Assembly (NCBI GenBank): GCA_029267445.1
Contig: JAJUIU010000006.1
Location: 1 to 64,000 of the forward strand
Reading direction: 5' to 3'
Length of the DNA stretch: 64,000 bases
Source of the DNA: Rhodospirillaceae bacterium
GTDB lineage: Bacteria; Pseudomonadota; Alphaproteobacteria; Azospirillales; Azospirillaceae
The notes below the pieces were generated by a model, which saw only the letters and a list, made by a program, of their open reading frames with translations, did not search any database and was not told the DNA's origin. The position numbers and the translations under genes were made by a program. Below, piece by piece: positions 51,378 to 61,100 of the stretch. The stretch's first letter is position 1; each line of letters opens with the position of its first letter.

Positions 51378-51731
51378 ATGTGCAGGACCACAATACCGCA
51401 GGGCGACGAGCCCTACGCCTTCGCCGGCTATCTCGTGCGACTGCACACCAACGGGAGGGCCGATCCCGAACGCATTTCGGCGTTCCTCAACAGCCGCTAC
51501 GGCAAAGCGGTGCTGCGGGGAATGTGCAAGAGCATCATCGGCATGGCCAACATCAACGCGAAGGAACTGCTGGGCATCCGCATTCCCCTGGCGCCCCTTT
51601 CCCTCCAACGCGCCTTCGCCGAGCGCGTGCGCGCCATCGAGGCCCTGAAGGCCCAGCACCGCGCCCACCTGTCCCACCTCGACGCCTTGTTCGCGTCGCT
51701 GCAGCACCGGGCGTTCCGGGGGGAGTTGTGA
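51378..51731 (+). pseudogene. Truncated hsdS, C-terminal part
   Basis: 117 codons equal to the second half of a recognition domain and the terminal helix of an S subunit: TIPQGDEPYAFAGYLVRLH, SIIGMANINAKELLGIRIP and LQRAFAERVRAIEALKAQHR. Upstream the homology fades about 5 codons before the ATG (VLDAMC...). The other recognition domain is absent. It is a left-over of an hsdS that exchanged domains, or a donor cassette for new specificity. Confidence 0.8.
51598..51714. repeat. hsdS tail repeat, copy 2
   Basis: Second copy of the HsdS terminal-helix sequence (see 50281-50397), with scattered substitutions. Confidence 0.85.
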
Positions 51732-51818
51732 GGTTCCCCGCAGTGGCGCCCCCTTGTCACGGCGCTCCACCTTTAGGATAGTCGGTGCGGGCATATCGCC
51801 GTTTCGGGGGAGGCGATC

Positions 51819-52310
51819 GTGGGCAAACTCGGCGAACTTGCGCTCAAGCTGCTATGGCCGATCCTGCAGCAAGTCGTGCTGAAGCTGCTCGGCGTGCTGG
51901 TCGACTTCCTCATCGCCAAATGCAAAGCCTTCCTGAAGACGTACGGCGAGCGCAAGCGGCAGGAAGCTCAAGCGAAGAAGGCGGCGGCCGAGCGCGCCGC
52001 CGCCGAAGCCCAGGCGGGCACGGCGCCGATGGACGCGGCGGCCATCGAATCGCTCCGTCGAGCGGCGGACGAGGAGGTCGAGGCCGCCGAGACCTTGGCG
52101 AAGGCCATGGATGGCCTCGCCAGCGGCCTCGAGGCCGCCGTGCGCGATGCCGGCGAGGAGTACAAGCGGGAAATCCGGATCAATCCGCTGGGGAAGGGCT
52201 TGGAACTGAAGATCGGCGAGGAGCGCCACCTTCTCGGGCCGGAGGAGCCGAAGGCGCTGCCCCCGCCCCAGCCGCCGCTCGATGGGGGTGGTGCGAAGGC
52301 TCCGGCCTGA
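51819..52310 (+). CDS. Membrane-anchored coiled-coil protein, unknown
   Basis: A 163-residue protein of no recognised family. The N-terminal ~40 residues are a hydrophobic/amphipathic helix (LALKLLWPILQQVVLKLLGV then LVDFLIAKC), followed by an Ala/Glu/Lys/Arg-rich coiled coil (about 42-110) and a Pro-rich tail. The start is GTG at 51819 behind GGGGAGG. It is the first of three non-restriction genes between hsdS and hsdR of the second type I system. Confidence 0.65.
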   Translation: MGKLGELALKLLWPILQQVVLKLLGVLVDFLIAKCKAFLKTYGERKRQEAQAKKAAAERAAAEAQAGTAPMDAAAIESLRRAADEEVEAAETLAKAMDGLASGLEAAVRDAGEEYKREIRINPLGKGLELKIGEERHLLGPEEPKALPPPQPPLDGGGAKAPA

Positions 52311-52693
52311 TCGATTCCAGCCTCTCGGCGGAGCGGGTGTCGCGACCTGACGCCGACGGAGCAGATTGACCGGGGTCTCCAGCCGGCGGAGACCATCTTC
52401 CCCGCCCGTCCGCAACGGCAACGCACCATGCGACCGGCGGCCCTGCGGCTGCATCGCATGTCCCGATTGCACCGCGCCTGACCCGGATCACCCAAGGCTA
52501 GGGCTCTCCGGTCGGCATGGGAATGTTCACCGCTCCTCTCCGTCCCGTACCCAGCTCAGTATGCCGCTTCCGCATGCGTTGAACACTTCGCCATCTCTTA
52601 TAATGGCTTGATACATCCATTCGTCATATGCCACGCTCCACGATGTCGTCACGTGTGGACTTTTTCTCGGCAACCTTGGCGAAGGGGGGCGTA
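52311..52693. other. Intergenic stretch without recognised genes
   Basis: About 380 bp of non-coding sequence between two unknown genes. AT content rises after 52590, which may hold the promoter for the next pair. No repeat or hairpin stands out. Confidence 0.5.
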
Positions 52694-53113
52694 ATGTTGC
52701 TCTGGGCGGGTGCCGCTCCGGTGGCCACAGAAATCTATGCGTACATTGGCGACAGGGGGGTCGGCCTTTTTTCGCTGCACCGTCTGATACCCACAAACGG
52801 CAGTTGGGTAACGGAAGGCATGCGCATGGACGACTCCAACAAGCGTGATGGAGATGCTGTCTTCGGCTTCACAGGAAACCAAATTCAGTCTTGGGACGTA
52901 AATCCGATTTCCCTACGTATTTCAGTATTTAGCTTTGCTAAAGACAAAACAAAACTTCCCCTTTATATTTCGGTCAGACAAAACAACAGAGTTTTGAAGC
53001 CGATCGATATGATGGGAGATCCCGTCACGATGACAAAGGGCTTCGTTCTGGCCGAAAACGAGTTGGTTGTTGGACAAGGGGTCGCGAACGATTTCAATAT
53101 CTTGCTGCGCTAG
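52694..53113 (+). CDS. Small protein of unknown function
   Basis: A protein of 139 residues (from the ATG at 52694, which has AAGGGGGG at good spacing; an in-frame ATG at 52628 would add 22 residues). It has no recognised family. The sequence is rich in beta-strand-forming stretches (EIYAYIGDRGVGLFSLHRL, PISLRISVFSFAKDK, LPLYISVRQNN) and ends VANDFNILLR, resembling a compact beta protein. There is no clear signal peptide. It ends 8 bp before the outer-membrane protein gene and likely forms an operon with it. Confidence 0.6.
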   Translation: MLLWAGAAPVATEIYAYIGDRGVGLFSLHRLIPTNGSWVTEGMRMDDSNKRDGDAVFGFTGNQIQSWDVNPISLRISVFSFAKDKTKLPLYISVRQNNRVLKPIDMMGDPVTMTKGFVLAENELVVGQGVANDFNILLR

Positions 53114-53121
53114 GTCCATCC

Positions 53122-54522
53122 ATGACAAACACAAGATTGCTTTGGGTTCTGGCGGTCAGCCTTTCGACGTTTTCCGCCACAGCGCAGGAAGCGCCCCAGA
53201 AAAGCGCCAACGTCGTTCTCTTGGACAAGCAGGCTGCGGAGAAGGGTGTCTTCGCCTTCGATTATGGAGTTCCGTCATCGCCCGCGTTGAGGCTTCTCGA
53301 TCAGGCGGCTGACAAGGTGCAGGCGGCAACCAACCTGAAGCCCTTCATCCTCAGCCTGCCGACGGTCCTGACCGGAAGCGAGGATGGACAGAGCGTCGCC
53401 TTGGACATCGCGCCGGCGTGGGTGCTGCAAGGTCCCTTGGAGAGAAGCTACACGCGGTATCTTGAAGAGGGGCGACTGTACCGGATTCTCCAGCGAACCC
53501 ACGTGAACACCGCCGTCTATGAAGGGGTTGCCTCCGACGATGCCAGCAAGGCCAAACGCTCGCGACTGGCCCTTGGTTTCAGTACATCGCTGCTCGATAC
53601 CAGCGACGTTCTCGTCGCCCCGGACGCGCTCAGTGGAACCCAGTCCGCGTGGGAGCACTGTCTGGATCTGAGGCAACCGGAATTGGATCGCGCCTGGGCG
53701 GCAGTGGGATTCCCCATCAACATGGCGCGGGCGCAGTTGGACAAAAGACGGGCTGAACTGATAGAAGAGAAAATTAGCTATCGGGAAGATCTTGCCAAGC
53801 TTGGCCCGGACGGAAATCCAGACGTCATCGCCTATATCAACAGCAAAATTGAGAAAATTGATCAAGAACTCAAGTTGCTCGCAGAGGAACAGAAAAAAGA
53901 TGAGTCCGCAGCGAACGAAGTTCTGAAAAACTCAACATCGGCTCTTGGCGCGAAGGTTCTGTCGGAATGCACCGCCCGCGCCAACAGGGCCGCACGCTAC
54001 GGGGCGAGCTTCGAGGTGGGTGCCGGGGCGATCTGGCACGGAACGCCGGGCAGGGTGCGAGGTTTCGGCGACCCCGGGGGGGCCATTTGGGCGTCGTACC
54101 GGCTGCCGCTTGACGTTTTGTTTGATCAGACAGGCGATTCTCCGCTCCGTTACTGGGTGGTCGGGGCGTCTGGCCGCGTCGCCTTTGGTGAGTTCGTCAA
54201 GACTGGGAATAAGGTCACACCGGAAACGCGTGCAGATACCTGGGACGTTTGGGCCGGCGTTGAACGGCTCACCGCGAGCAACCGCCTTGCCCTCCAAACG
54301 GGGTACCAGTCCCGTGATTCCGAAGGCGGTGTGCCTGATTTCGACAGGGAACGCTGGCGTTATCTGGCAAGTTATTCCCAAGTCATCAGCAAAAATTCGG
54401 GGATTTGGGTCAAGTTGGCTTATGGTTATGTTGACCAGAAGGGTGATGATGACCGCAGTTTGCTGATCTCGTTGAGCTTCGCGCCACCTGATCCAGCCGA
54501 CCTGTTCGGCTTGGCGGATTAG
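53122..54522 (+). CDS. Predicted outer-membrane beta-barrel protein
   Basis: A 466-residue exported protein: signal peptide MTNTRLLWVLAVSLSTFSAT (cleavage after ATAQ), a globular N-terminal part, a coiled-coil stretch (about 205-275, KRRAELIEEKISYREDLAKL...KIDQELKLLAEEQKKD), then alternating barrel-like strands (ASFEVGAGAIWHG, LRYWVVGASGRVAFG, RLALQTGYQSRDS, GIWVKLAYGYVDQKG, SLLISLSF). No family is recognised. An outer-membrane protein inside a restriction operon is unusual; see findings. Confidence 0.6.
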   Translation: MTNTRLLWVLAVSLSTFSATAQEAPQKSANVVLLDKQAAEKGVFAFDYGVPSSPALRLLDQAADKVQAATNLKPFILSLPTVLTGSEDGQSVALDIAPAWVLQGPLERSYTRYLEEGRLYRILQRTHVNTAVYEGVASDDASKAKRSRLALGFSTSLLDTSDVLVAPDALSGTQSAWEHCLDLRQPELDRAWAAVGFPINMARAQLDKRRAELIEEKISYREDLAKLGPDGNPDVIAYINSKIEKIDQELKLLAEEQKKDESAANEVLKNSTSALGAKVLSECTARANRAARYGASFEVGAGAIWHGTPGRVRGFGDPGGAIWASYRLPLDVLFDQTGDSPLRYWVVGASGRVAFGEFVKTGNKVTPETRADTWDVWAGVERLTASNRLALQTGYQSRDSEGGVPDFDRERWRYLASYSQVISKNSGIWVKLAYGYVDQKGDDDRSLLISLSFAPPDPADLFGLAD

Positions 54523-54618
54523 GGGATTTTCAGCTCGATCCGGCAAAGCGAATGTGCTTGCCATGGGCGCCGGTTGCCAGGACGATCCATGAAGTTCTGA
54601 GTATTGGCGTCGGCTCCC

Positions 54619-57600
54619 ATGTCCCACTTCACCTTCCTCCGCGCAGAGTTCCCCGACCTGCACGCCCACGCGGCGCGGGCGGAGGGGTTGGTGCATGCGG
54701 ACCCGCGTGCGGCCTGCTTCTATGCCCGATTCGCGCTGGAGGGGATGGTCAAGTGGCTGTACCGCAACGACCGGACGCTGCGCCCGCCCTATGAGACGCA
54801 TCTGGACGCGCTGCTGCATGCGCCCGATTTCCAGGACCTGCTGGGCAACCCGCTGCTGACCAAGGCGAAGACGGTCAAGCGGCTGGGCAACGCGGCCGCG
54901 CACGACACCCGGTCCGTGTCGGCCGAGGCGGCGGTCGGCGCGGTGCGGGAGCTGTTCCACCTCTGCTATTGGCTGGCGCGGACCTATGGCCGGACGTCCC
55001 GGCCGGCGCCCGACCTCGCCTTCAACGCCGCCGCGTTGCCCCGGCCGGCGGCGCCCGGCGCGACGGTCCCGCTGGCGGAGCTCCAGGCGATCGCCAAACG
55101 GCTTGAGGAGGCGGAACGGGCGCGGGAGGAGGCGGAGGCGAGGCGCCTCGCCTCGGACACCGAGCGCGCGAAGCTGGAGGCGGAGATCGCGGCCGCGCAG
55201 GCGGAGATCGCCCGCATCAAAGCCGCGAACACCGCCGTTCCCGACCCGCACGACTACGACGAGGAGGCCACCCGGGACAGCTTCATCGACCTGCTGCTGC
55301 GGGAAGCGGGGTGGCTGCTGGACCAGCCGCGCGACCGCGAATACCCCGTCACCGGCATGCCGAACAGGACGGGGGAGGGCTTCGTCGACTATGTCCTCTG
55401 GGGTGACGACGGCAAGCCGCTGGCGGTGGTGGAGGCCAAGCGCACCCGCAAGGACCCGCGCGTCGGCCAGCAGCAGGCGAAGCTCTATGCCGACTGCCTG
55501 GAGGCGATGACCGGGCAGCGCCCGCTGATCTTCTACACCAACGGCTACGAGCATTGGCTGTGGGACGACCGGCGCTATCCGCCGCGCGCCGTGCAGGGGT
55601 TCCTGACGAAGGAGGAACTGGAACTCGCCATCCAGCGGCGGACCGCGCTGCGGCGGCTGGGCGAGGTGGAGATCGACCAGGCGATCGCCGGCCGGCCGTA
55701 CCAGACCCGCGCCATCCGCCGCGTCGCCGACGCGTTCGAGACGGACGGGCGGCGCCGCGCCCTGCTGGTGATGGCCACGGGATCGGGCAAGACCCGCACG
55801 GTGATCGCCCTGGCCGACCTGCTGATGCGGGCCAACTGGGCCAAGCGCGTGCTGTTCCTGGCCGACCGCAAGGCGCTGGTGAAACAGGCCGTCAACGCCT
55901 TCAAGACGCACCTGCCGTCGGCGGCCCCGGTCAACCTGCTGGAGGAGAAGACCCAGACCGGCCGGGTCTATGTCTCCACCTACGCCACCATGATGACCCA
56001 GATCGAGCAGGCGACGGACCCGGCCAACCCGGGCCGGAAGCGCTTCGGCCCCGGCCATTTCGACCTGATCGTCATCGATGAGGCGCACCGGTCCGTCTAT
56101 GCCAAGTACGGCGTGATCTTCGACTGGTTCGACGCGCTGCTGGTCGGCCTGACCGCCACGCCGAAGGACGAGGTGGACCGTGACACCTACCGCCTGTTCA
56201 GCCTGCAATCCGGCGTGCCGACGGATGCCTATGGCCTGGACGAGGCGGTGGCGGATCGCTGGCTCGTGCCGCCCAGGGCCGTGTCGGTGCCGCTGCGGTT
56301 CCAGCGCGACGGCATCCGCTACGACGACCTGCCGGAGGAGGAGAAGGAGCGCTGGGACGCCATCGAGTGGGAGGAGGGGGACGGCGCCATCCCGCGGGAG
56401 GTGGACCCGGCCGCCCTGAACAAATGGCTGTTCAACGCCGACACCGTGGACAAGGTGCTGGAACACCTGATGACCCACGGCCAGCGGGTCGCGGGCGGGG
56501 ACCGGCTGGGCAAGACCATCATCTTCGCCAAGAACCACAAGCACGCCGAGTTCATCGTCGAGCGGTTCGACGCGAACTATCCCCACTTGAAGGGCAGCTT
56601 CTGCCGCGTCATCGACAATCAGGTCGATTATGCCCAGACGCTGATCGACGATTTCAGCGTGGCGGACCGGGCCCCCCACATCGCCGTGTCGGTGGACATG
56701 CTGGACACCGGCATCGATGTGCCGGAGGTGGTGAACCTGGTCTTCTTCAAGATGGTGCGGTCCAAGACCAAGTTCTGGCAGATGGTGGGCCGTGGCACCC
56801 GCCTCTGCCCCGGCTTGTTCGGCCCCGGCCGGAACAAGGAATTCTTCTTCATCTTCGACTTCTGCCAGAACCTGGAATTCTTCAACCAGAACCCGGCGAC
56901 GACGGACGGTGCCCTGGGCGAGAGCCTGGGCGGGCGGCTGTTCAACGCCCGGCTCGACCTCATCGCGGAGCTCGACCGTCGCATCCCCGGGGACCCGGAG
57001 GTGACGCCGGGCCCCGGCTTCGCCGACCCGCCGGCACCGTTCGCCCATGCGGGCGCCCCCACGCCGGAGCAGGCGGAGGCGCTGCGGCGGCTGCGGGCCG
57101 ACACGGCCGAACGCCTGCGGCTGGAAGTGGCGGCGATGCCGGTGGAGAACTTCATCGTCCGCCCGCACCGCCGCATGGTGGAGACCTATGGCCAGCCCGG
57201 TTCCTGGGCAGCGCCAGGGGCGGAGGCGCTGGACAGGCTGCGCCCTCTGGCCGGTCTGCCGTCCGGCCATGCGGATGGGGAGCCGGAGGCGCGGCAGTTC
57301 GACCTGCTGATCCTGCGCACCCAGCTCGCCCTGCTGACGGCCGACCGCGCCTTCACCGCCTGCCGGCGCCGCATCGTCGAGATCGCGGGCCTGCTGGAGG
57401 AGCTGGCGAACGTGCCGATGGTGGCCGCCCATCTCCCCTTCATCCAGGAGATCCAGTCGGATGACTGGTGGCAGGACGCGACGGCGCCGATGCTCGAGAC
57501 CATCCGCCGCCGGCTGCGCGACCTGGTGAAGCTGATCGAGGTGAAGAAGCGCCCGATCATCTACACCGATTTCGCGGATGAGATCGGGGCGGGGCGGGAG

Positions 57601-58095
57601 ATCGCGCTGTCCGGCGTGCCGGTCGGCACCGACATGGACGAGTTCCGCAAGAAGGTCCGCAGCTTCCTGCGCGCTCACCAGGACCACATCGCCATCGCCA
57701 AGCTCCGCCGCAACGAGCCCCTGACCCCGACCGACCTGGCGGAGCTGGAGCGCATGCTGATCGCCGAGGGGGCGGACCCCGGCAGCCTGGACCGCATCCG
57801 CGCCGGCGGCGGCCTGGGCCTGTTCGTGCGCTCCCTGGTGGGCCTGGACCGGGAAGCCGCCAAGCGCGCCTTCGCCGCCTTCGAGGCCGGCCGCAACCTG
57901 ACCGCCAACCAGATCGAGTTCCTGACCCTGATCATCGACCACCTGACGGAGCGCGGGGTGATGGAACCCTCGGCCCTTTACGAAAGCCCCTTCACCGACT
58001 TGAACCCGCTGGGCGTCAACGGCGTGTTCGGCGCGGACCGGGCGGCGGAGGTGATCGCCGTGCTGGAAACGGTGCGGCGGCAGGCGGCGGCGTGA
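54619..58095 (+). CDS. hsdR: Type I restriction endonuclease subunit HsdR (second system)
   Basis: A 1158-residue R subunit of the EcoEI-like class. It has an N-terminal DUF4145 helical domain (about 8-125), coiled coil, nuclease domain with FVDYVLWGDDGKPLAVVEAK (D...ExK, about 255-273), Walker A MATGSGKT (about 386-393), IDEAHRSVYAKYG (about 486), motif III GLTATPKDE, SVDMLDTGIDVPEVVNLVF and a C-terminal helical region. It pairs with the hsdM/hsdS at 47714-50415. The ATG at 54619 (MSHFTFL) is chosen over a TTG 15 bp earlier. Confidence 0.93.
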   Translation: MSHFTFLRAEFPDLHAHAARAEGLVHADPRAACFYARFALEGMVKWLYRNDRTLRPPYETHLDALLHAPDFQDLLGNPLLTKAKTVKRLGNAAAHDTRSVSAEAAVGAVRELFHLCYWLARTYGRTSRPAPDLAFNAAALPRPAAPGATVPLAELQAIAKRLEEAERAREEAEARRLASDTERAKLEAEIAAAQAEIARIKAANTAVPDPHDYDEEATRDSFIDLLLREAGWLLDQPRDREYPVTGMPNRTGEGFVDYVLWGDDGKPLAVVEAKRTRKDPRVGQQQAKLYADCLEAMTGQRPLIFYTNGYEHWLWDDRRYPPRAVQGFLTKEELELAIQRRTALRRLGEVEIDQAIAGRPYQTRAIRRVADAFETDGRRRALLVMATGSGKTRTVIALADLLMRANWAKRVLFLADRKALVKQAVNAFKTHLPSAAPVNLLEEKTQTGRVYVSTYATMMTQIEQATDPANPGRKRFGPGHFDLIVIDEAHRSVYAKYGVIFDWFDALLVGLTATPKDEVDRDTYRLFSLQSGVPTDAYGLDEAVADRWLVPPRAVSVPLRFQRDGIRYDDLPEEEKERWDAIEWEEGDGAIPREVDPAALNKWLFNADTVDKVLEHLMTHGQRVAGGDRLGKTIIFAKNHKHAEFIVERFDANYPHLKGSFCRVIDNQVDYAQTLIDDFSVADRAPHIAVSVDMLDTGIDVPEVVNLVFFKMVRSKTKFWQMVGRGTRLCPGLFGPGRNKEFFFIFDFCQNLEFFNQNPATTDGALGESLGGRLFNARLDLIAELDRRIPGDPEVTPGPGFADPPAPFAHAGAPTPEQAEALRRLRADTAERLRLEVAAMPVENFIVRPHRRMVETYGQPGSWAAPGAEALDRLRPLAGLPSGHADGEPEARQFDLLILRTQLALLTADRAFTACRRRIVEIAGLLEELANVPMVAAHLPFIQEIQSDDWWQDATAPMLETIRRRLRDLVKLIEVKKRPIIYTDFADEIGAGREIALSGVPVGTDMDEFRKKVRSFLRAHQDHIAIAKLRRNEPLTPTDLAELERMLIAEGADPGSLDRIRAGGGLGLFVRSLVGLDREAAKRAFAAFEAGRNLTANQIEFLTLIIDHLTERGVMEPSALYESPFTDLNPLGVNGVFGADRAAEVIAVLETVRRQAAA

Positions 58096-58122
58096 GGCTG
58101 CTGAGCGATTGCGGGGCGGGCC

Positions 58123-61100
58123 CTACTCGAAGCGCAGGTTGCGGGCGCGCTGATTCCGCTCTTCCCTAGCGCGGTCCTCGGCCGCCGCTTGGGCCAGCTC
58201 TTGAATGGTCCTCTCCGCCCAAGCCCGAACTTCAGGCCGGTCATGCGTCAGCAACGGACGAAGTGCATCCAGGTTCCTGTCGATGGTGTCGGCACGGGAG
58301 CCGGACCAACTATTCGGCGTCAGGTTCGGCTTCAAGGCATCCAGGAATGCGACCGGGTCGGGCGCACGGGAGAGGAGGTCAAGGATTTCCGGGGACAACT
58401 CCGGCCGCGCGGGTTCGTCGGGGGCGTTAGTGACGTGGCGAAACGGAGGCAACGCAGCGCCCAAGCGAGGATAGTGGACCATCGGGTCATCGTCCGCCCA
58501 AGCCATGATTATCTCTGGAGCGATGCTGGCTATCGCGCTCCGCAAGTCGCTATCCGGATCGTCGTCCAAATCCAACCAGTGGCGCAGCCGAAGCGTGGGA
58601 CCGCCCAGCAACTCGTCCAATGCCACACGCGGGTGAGCCTTGCAGACAGGCACCCCGTAAATCAGACATCCAAGGGCATAGTTCAGAAATGTGTGGGCCA
58701 AGAGATTCCGCAAAAACGATCTGGCAGGCGCCTCCCCTTCAGGCCCTGTGAAGCACATCTCACAGAGCCTGATAATGTAGTAATCGGTCGTATAATTCTC
58801 AGACTCGGGCCTCCATTTCTCAAGGAGCCGCCGTCCAAGGCCAATCAGAATCGGCTCCTGCTGGACGCCTTGCTGAGGCGTGTCATTCAGGACGATTTCT
58901 GACATCATGATCGCAGTCTCCAGCCCATCGGGCCGCTCGGCGATGGCTTCGATCAGAACCGCCATTCTTTCCGGCGATAGCCGGCGGTCCTTGGATGCTC
59001 GCACAACGGTACGAAAGTTTCCGGGAGGTGCTAGACCGGCTGCGACAGACTTAATGAGCCGACCATACGCCGCACCCTCGAACCCGACCGCTGCTTGCAG
59101 GATGGGAAAGACGGGACCTAAGTCGGAATCGAGAATGGCCTGGTCGAGCAAACCTTCAACCCAGTCCGGGTCAATGTCATTTGCCCGCCGCAGATACCCA
59201 TAGAGGACATAAGGGTGCCTGTCCGAAGCTGGCAACGCCCGGAACGTTTCGATGACGAGAGCACCAAGTCCCGACACATTGAGATCCCCGTCCGCCAGCC
59301 CCTCGCCGAACTCCTGCTGATGCCCGTTCGCCGCACTATGGACGTCGCTCAGGGTCTCGCACAGCCATGATCGATCACTTACGGCGGCCAGTCGGCCCAG
59401 CTCTCTAGCCATGTCGGAGGCATTGCGCATGGCGGCTTCGTGATCCTTATCTCCATGGCGCGCTTCAAACAGTTCGATCGCCCTCCTGCGATCCTGCTCA
59501 ACATAAGCCCGGATCTGACTGCGAAGGTCCGCCGCCCGCAGGAGGGATTCCAGGTCTCTCAGCGTTTCCGGGATCGGTTGATCGTGGGACATCTTCCATG
59601 CAGTCATCGCGCGAACTGCAAGCCAACCCTCGACCCAGCTCTCTTCCCGGTGCAGTTGGGAAGCAAGGCTCAGCAGATCAGGTTGTAATGCCTCGTATTG
59701 CCAGAGTTCGCGCAGGTGGGAGGCGAGGACCTGCCGGGCCCGACGGCGGAGCTGCCCGATCGAAAGCCCGATATTGCAGAGCTTGCTGATAGCCGCCCGA
59801 TACCAACCCCATTGACAAGCGGAGTTCGTCGCCCGCCACTCCTGATCTCTGGCCCTGGCACCGAAATCATGTCCACCACTGACGAAGAAGAAGCGAACTC
59901 GCAGCATCGCGTCGAGCCCGACAATCCCATAGGCCTGCACGGCCGGGTTCGGATCACGCAGCAGTTCGTCGAGCACTGCCAGCCTCAGCTCCGGTGGTGC
60001 CTGTGTTCCAGACCCGATCATATGGAACAAGTCCTTGAAGATGTTCTCGGCCGTGCTGTTGTTCGGCCGCTCCGGCTCATGCGTCAGCAGCCGGACCAGC
60101 ATCAGCACGGCCCGGCGGAAACACTCCACCTCATAGGCGATGGACCGCAACAGGGACGCATAACGGTCCCGGCTGATGCCGAAGTGGGACACCGCCATGC
60201 GCGGCCATTCGCGCTCCATGGCGGTCAATGCTGCGCCGGGGGACACAGGCGCCAGCAGCTCGAACATTGTCAGGGTTTCCCCGAAACCATCGGCAAACCC
60301 GTGGAGCCGTCCGCCCGCCGCCATCCAGTCCTCCACCATCGCCACCGCCTTGGGGCTGTCGTGGAGATGGCCCAGGCGGCGGCAGAAGGAGCGGCGCAGG
60401 CGGTCATGCGCCCGAGTCCAGAACATCTCCTCGATCCGGTCGCGCCGCACATCCTCCAGCGCCTGCGCGGCCAGGCGCAGGGCGATGGCCTGTGGCAGGA
60501 CGGCACGCCAGGGCCCACGGCTCTGCACGATGCCGCGCCGGGCCAGCTCCGCGACATGGCGGTACAGCGTGTCAACGTCCAACCCCGCCAGATCGGCCAG
60601 CAGGCTTAGCTCCGCCTTCTCCTCCTTCGTCCCGTCCCCCTCCCCGATATGGAAGGAGTAGACGAGGGAGAGGATCTGCGCCGCCCGTTCCAACCCCTTG
60701 TCCTCCGGCCGGCGCTGGTGGAGGAGACGGCGGAACACTTCCCCGTCCTTCATCCCCGCCAGGGTCTCCCCCCGCGCCAGGGTCCGGGCCAGGGCCAAGG
60801 CCACCCGGGCATTGCCGTCGGAGAGGTCGGCGATGCGCCGGCGGTCCCCCTCCCCCACATGGGGGGCGTTGGCCCGCAGCACGGCTTCGATGATGTCGGG
60901 GGACGCGCTGTGCAGCCGAAAGACGGCGGTCTTTTCCGGCAGATCGTCCTGGATATCGTATTCCACGGTCAGCAGGCTGACCTGCGCCGTTGACTCCTTG
61001 CACAGCTTGGTCAGCGCCTCGTGCGTCCCGGCATTGCAGTTGTCGATGATCAGGACCACACGCTGCCCGCCCTGGATCAGCCGGGTCAGCATCGCCTCCG

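Noticed and set aside
53932-57942. A 1336-codon open frame antisense to hsdR
   Set aside because: It is the complementary-strand shadow of the second hsdR and the barrel protein gene: long Gln/His/Arg/Gly-rich low-quality sequence with no domain, produced by high GC at third codon positions.
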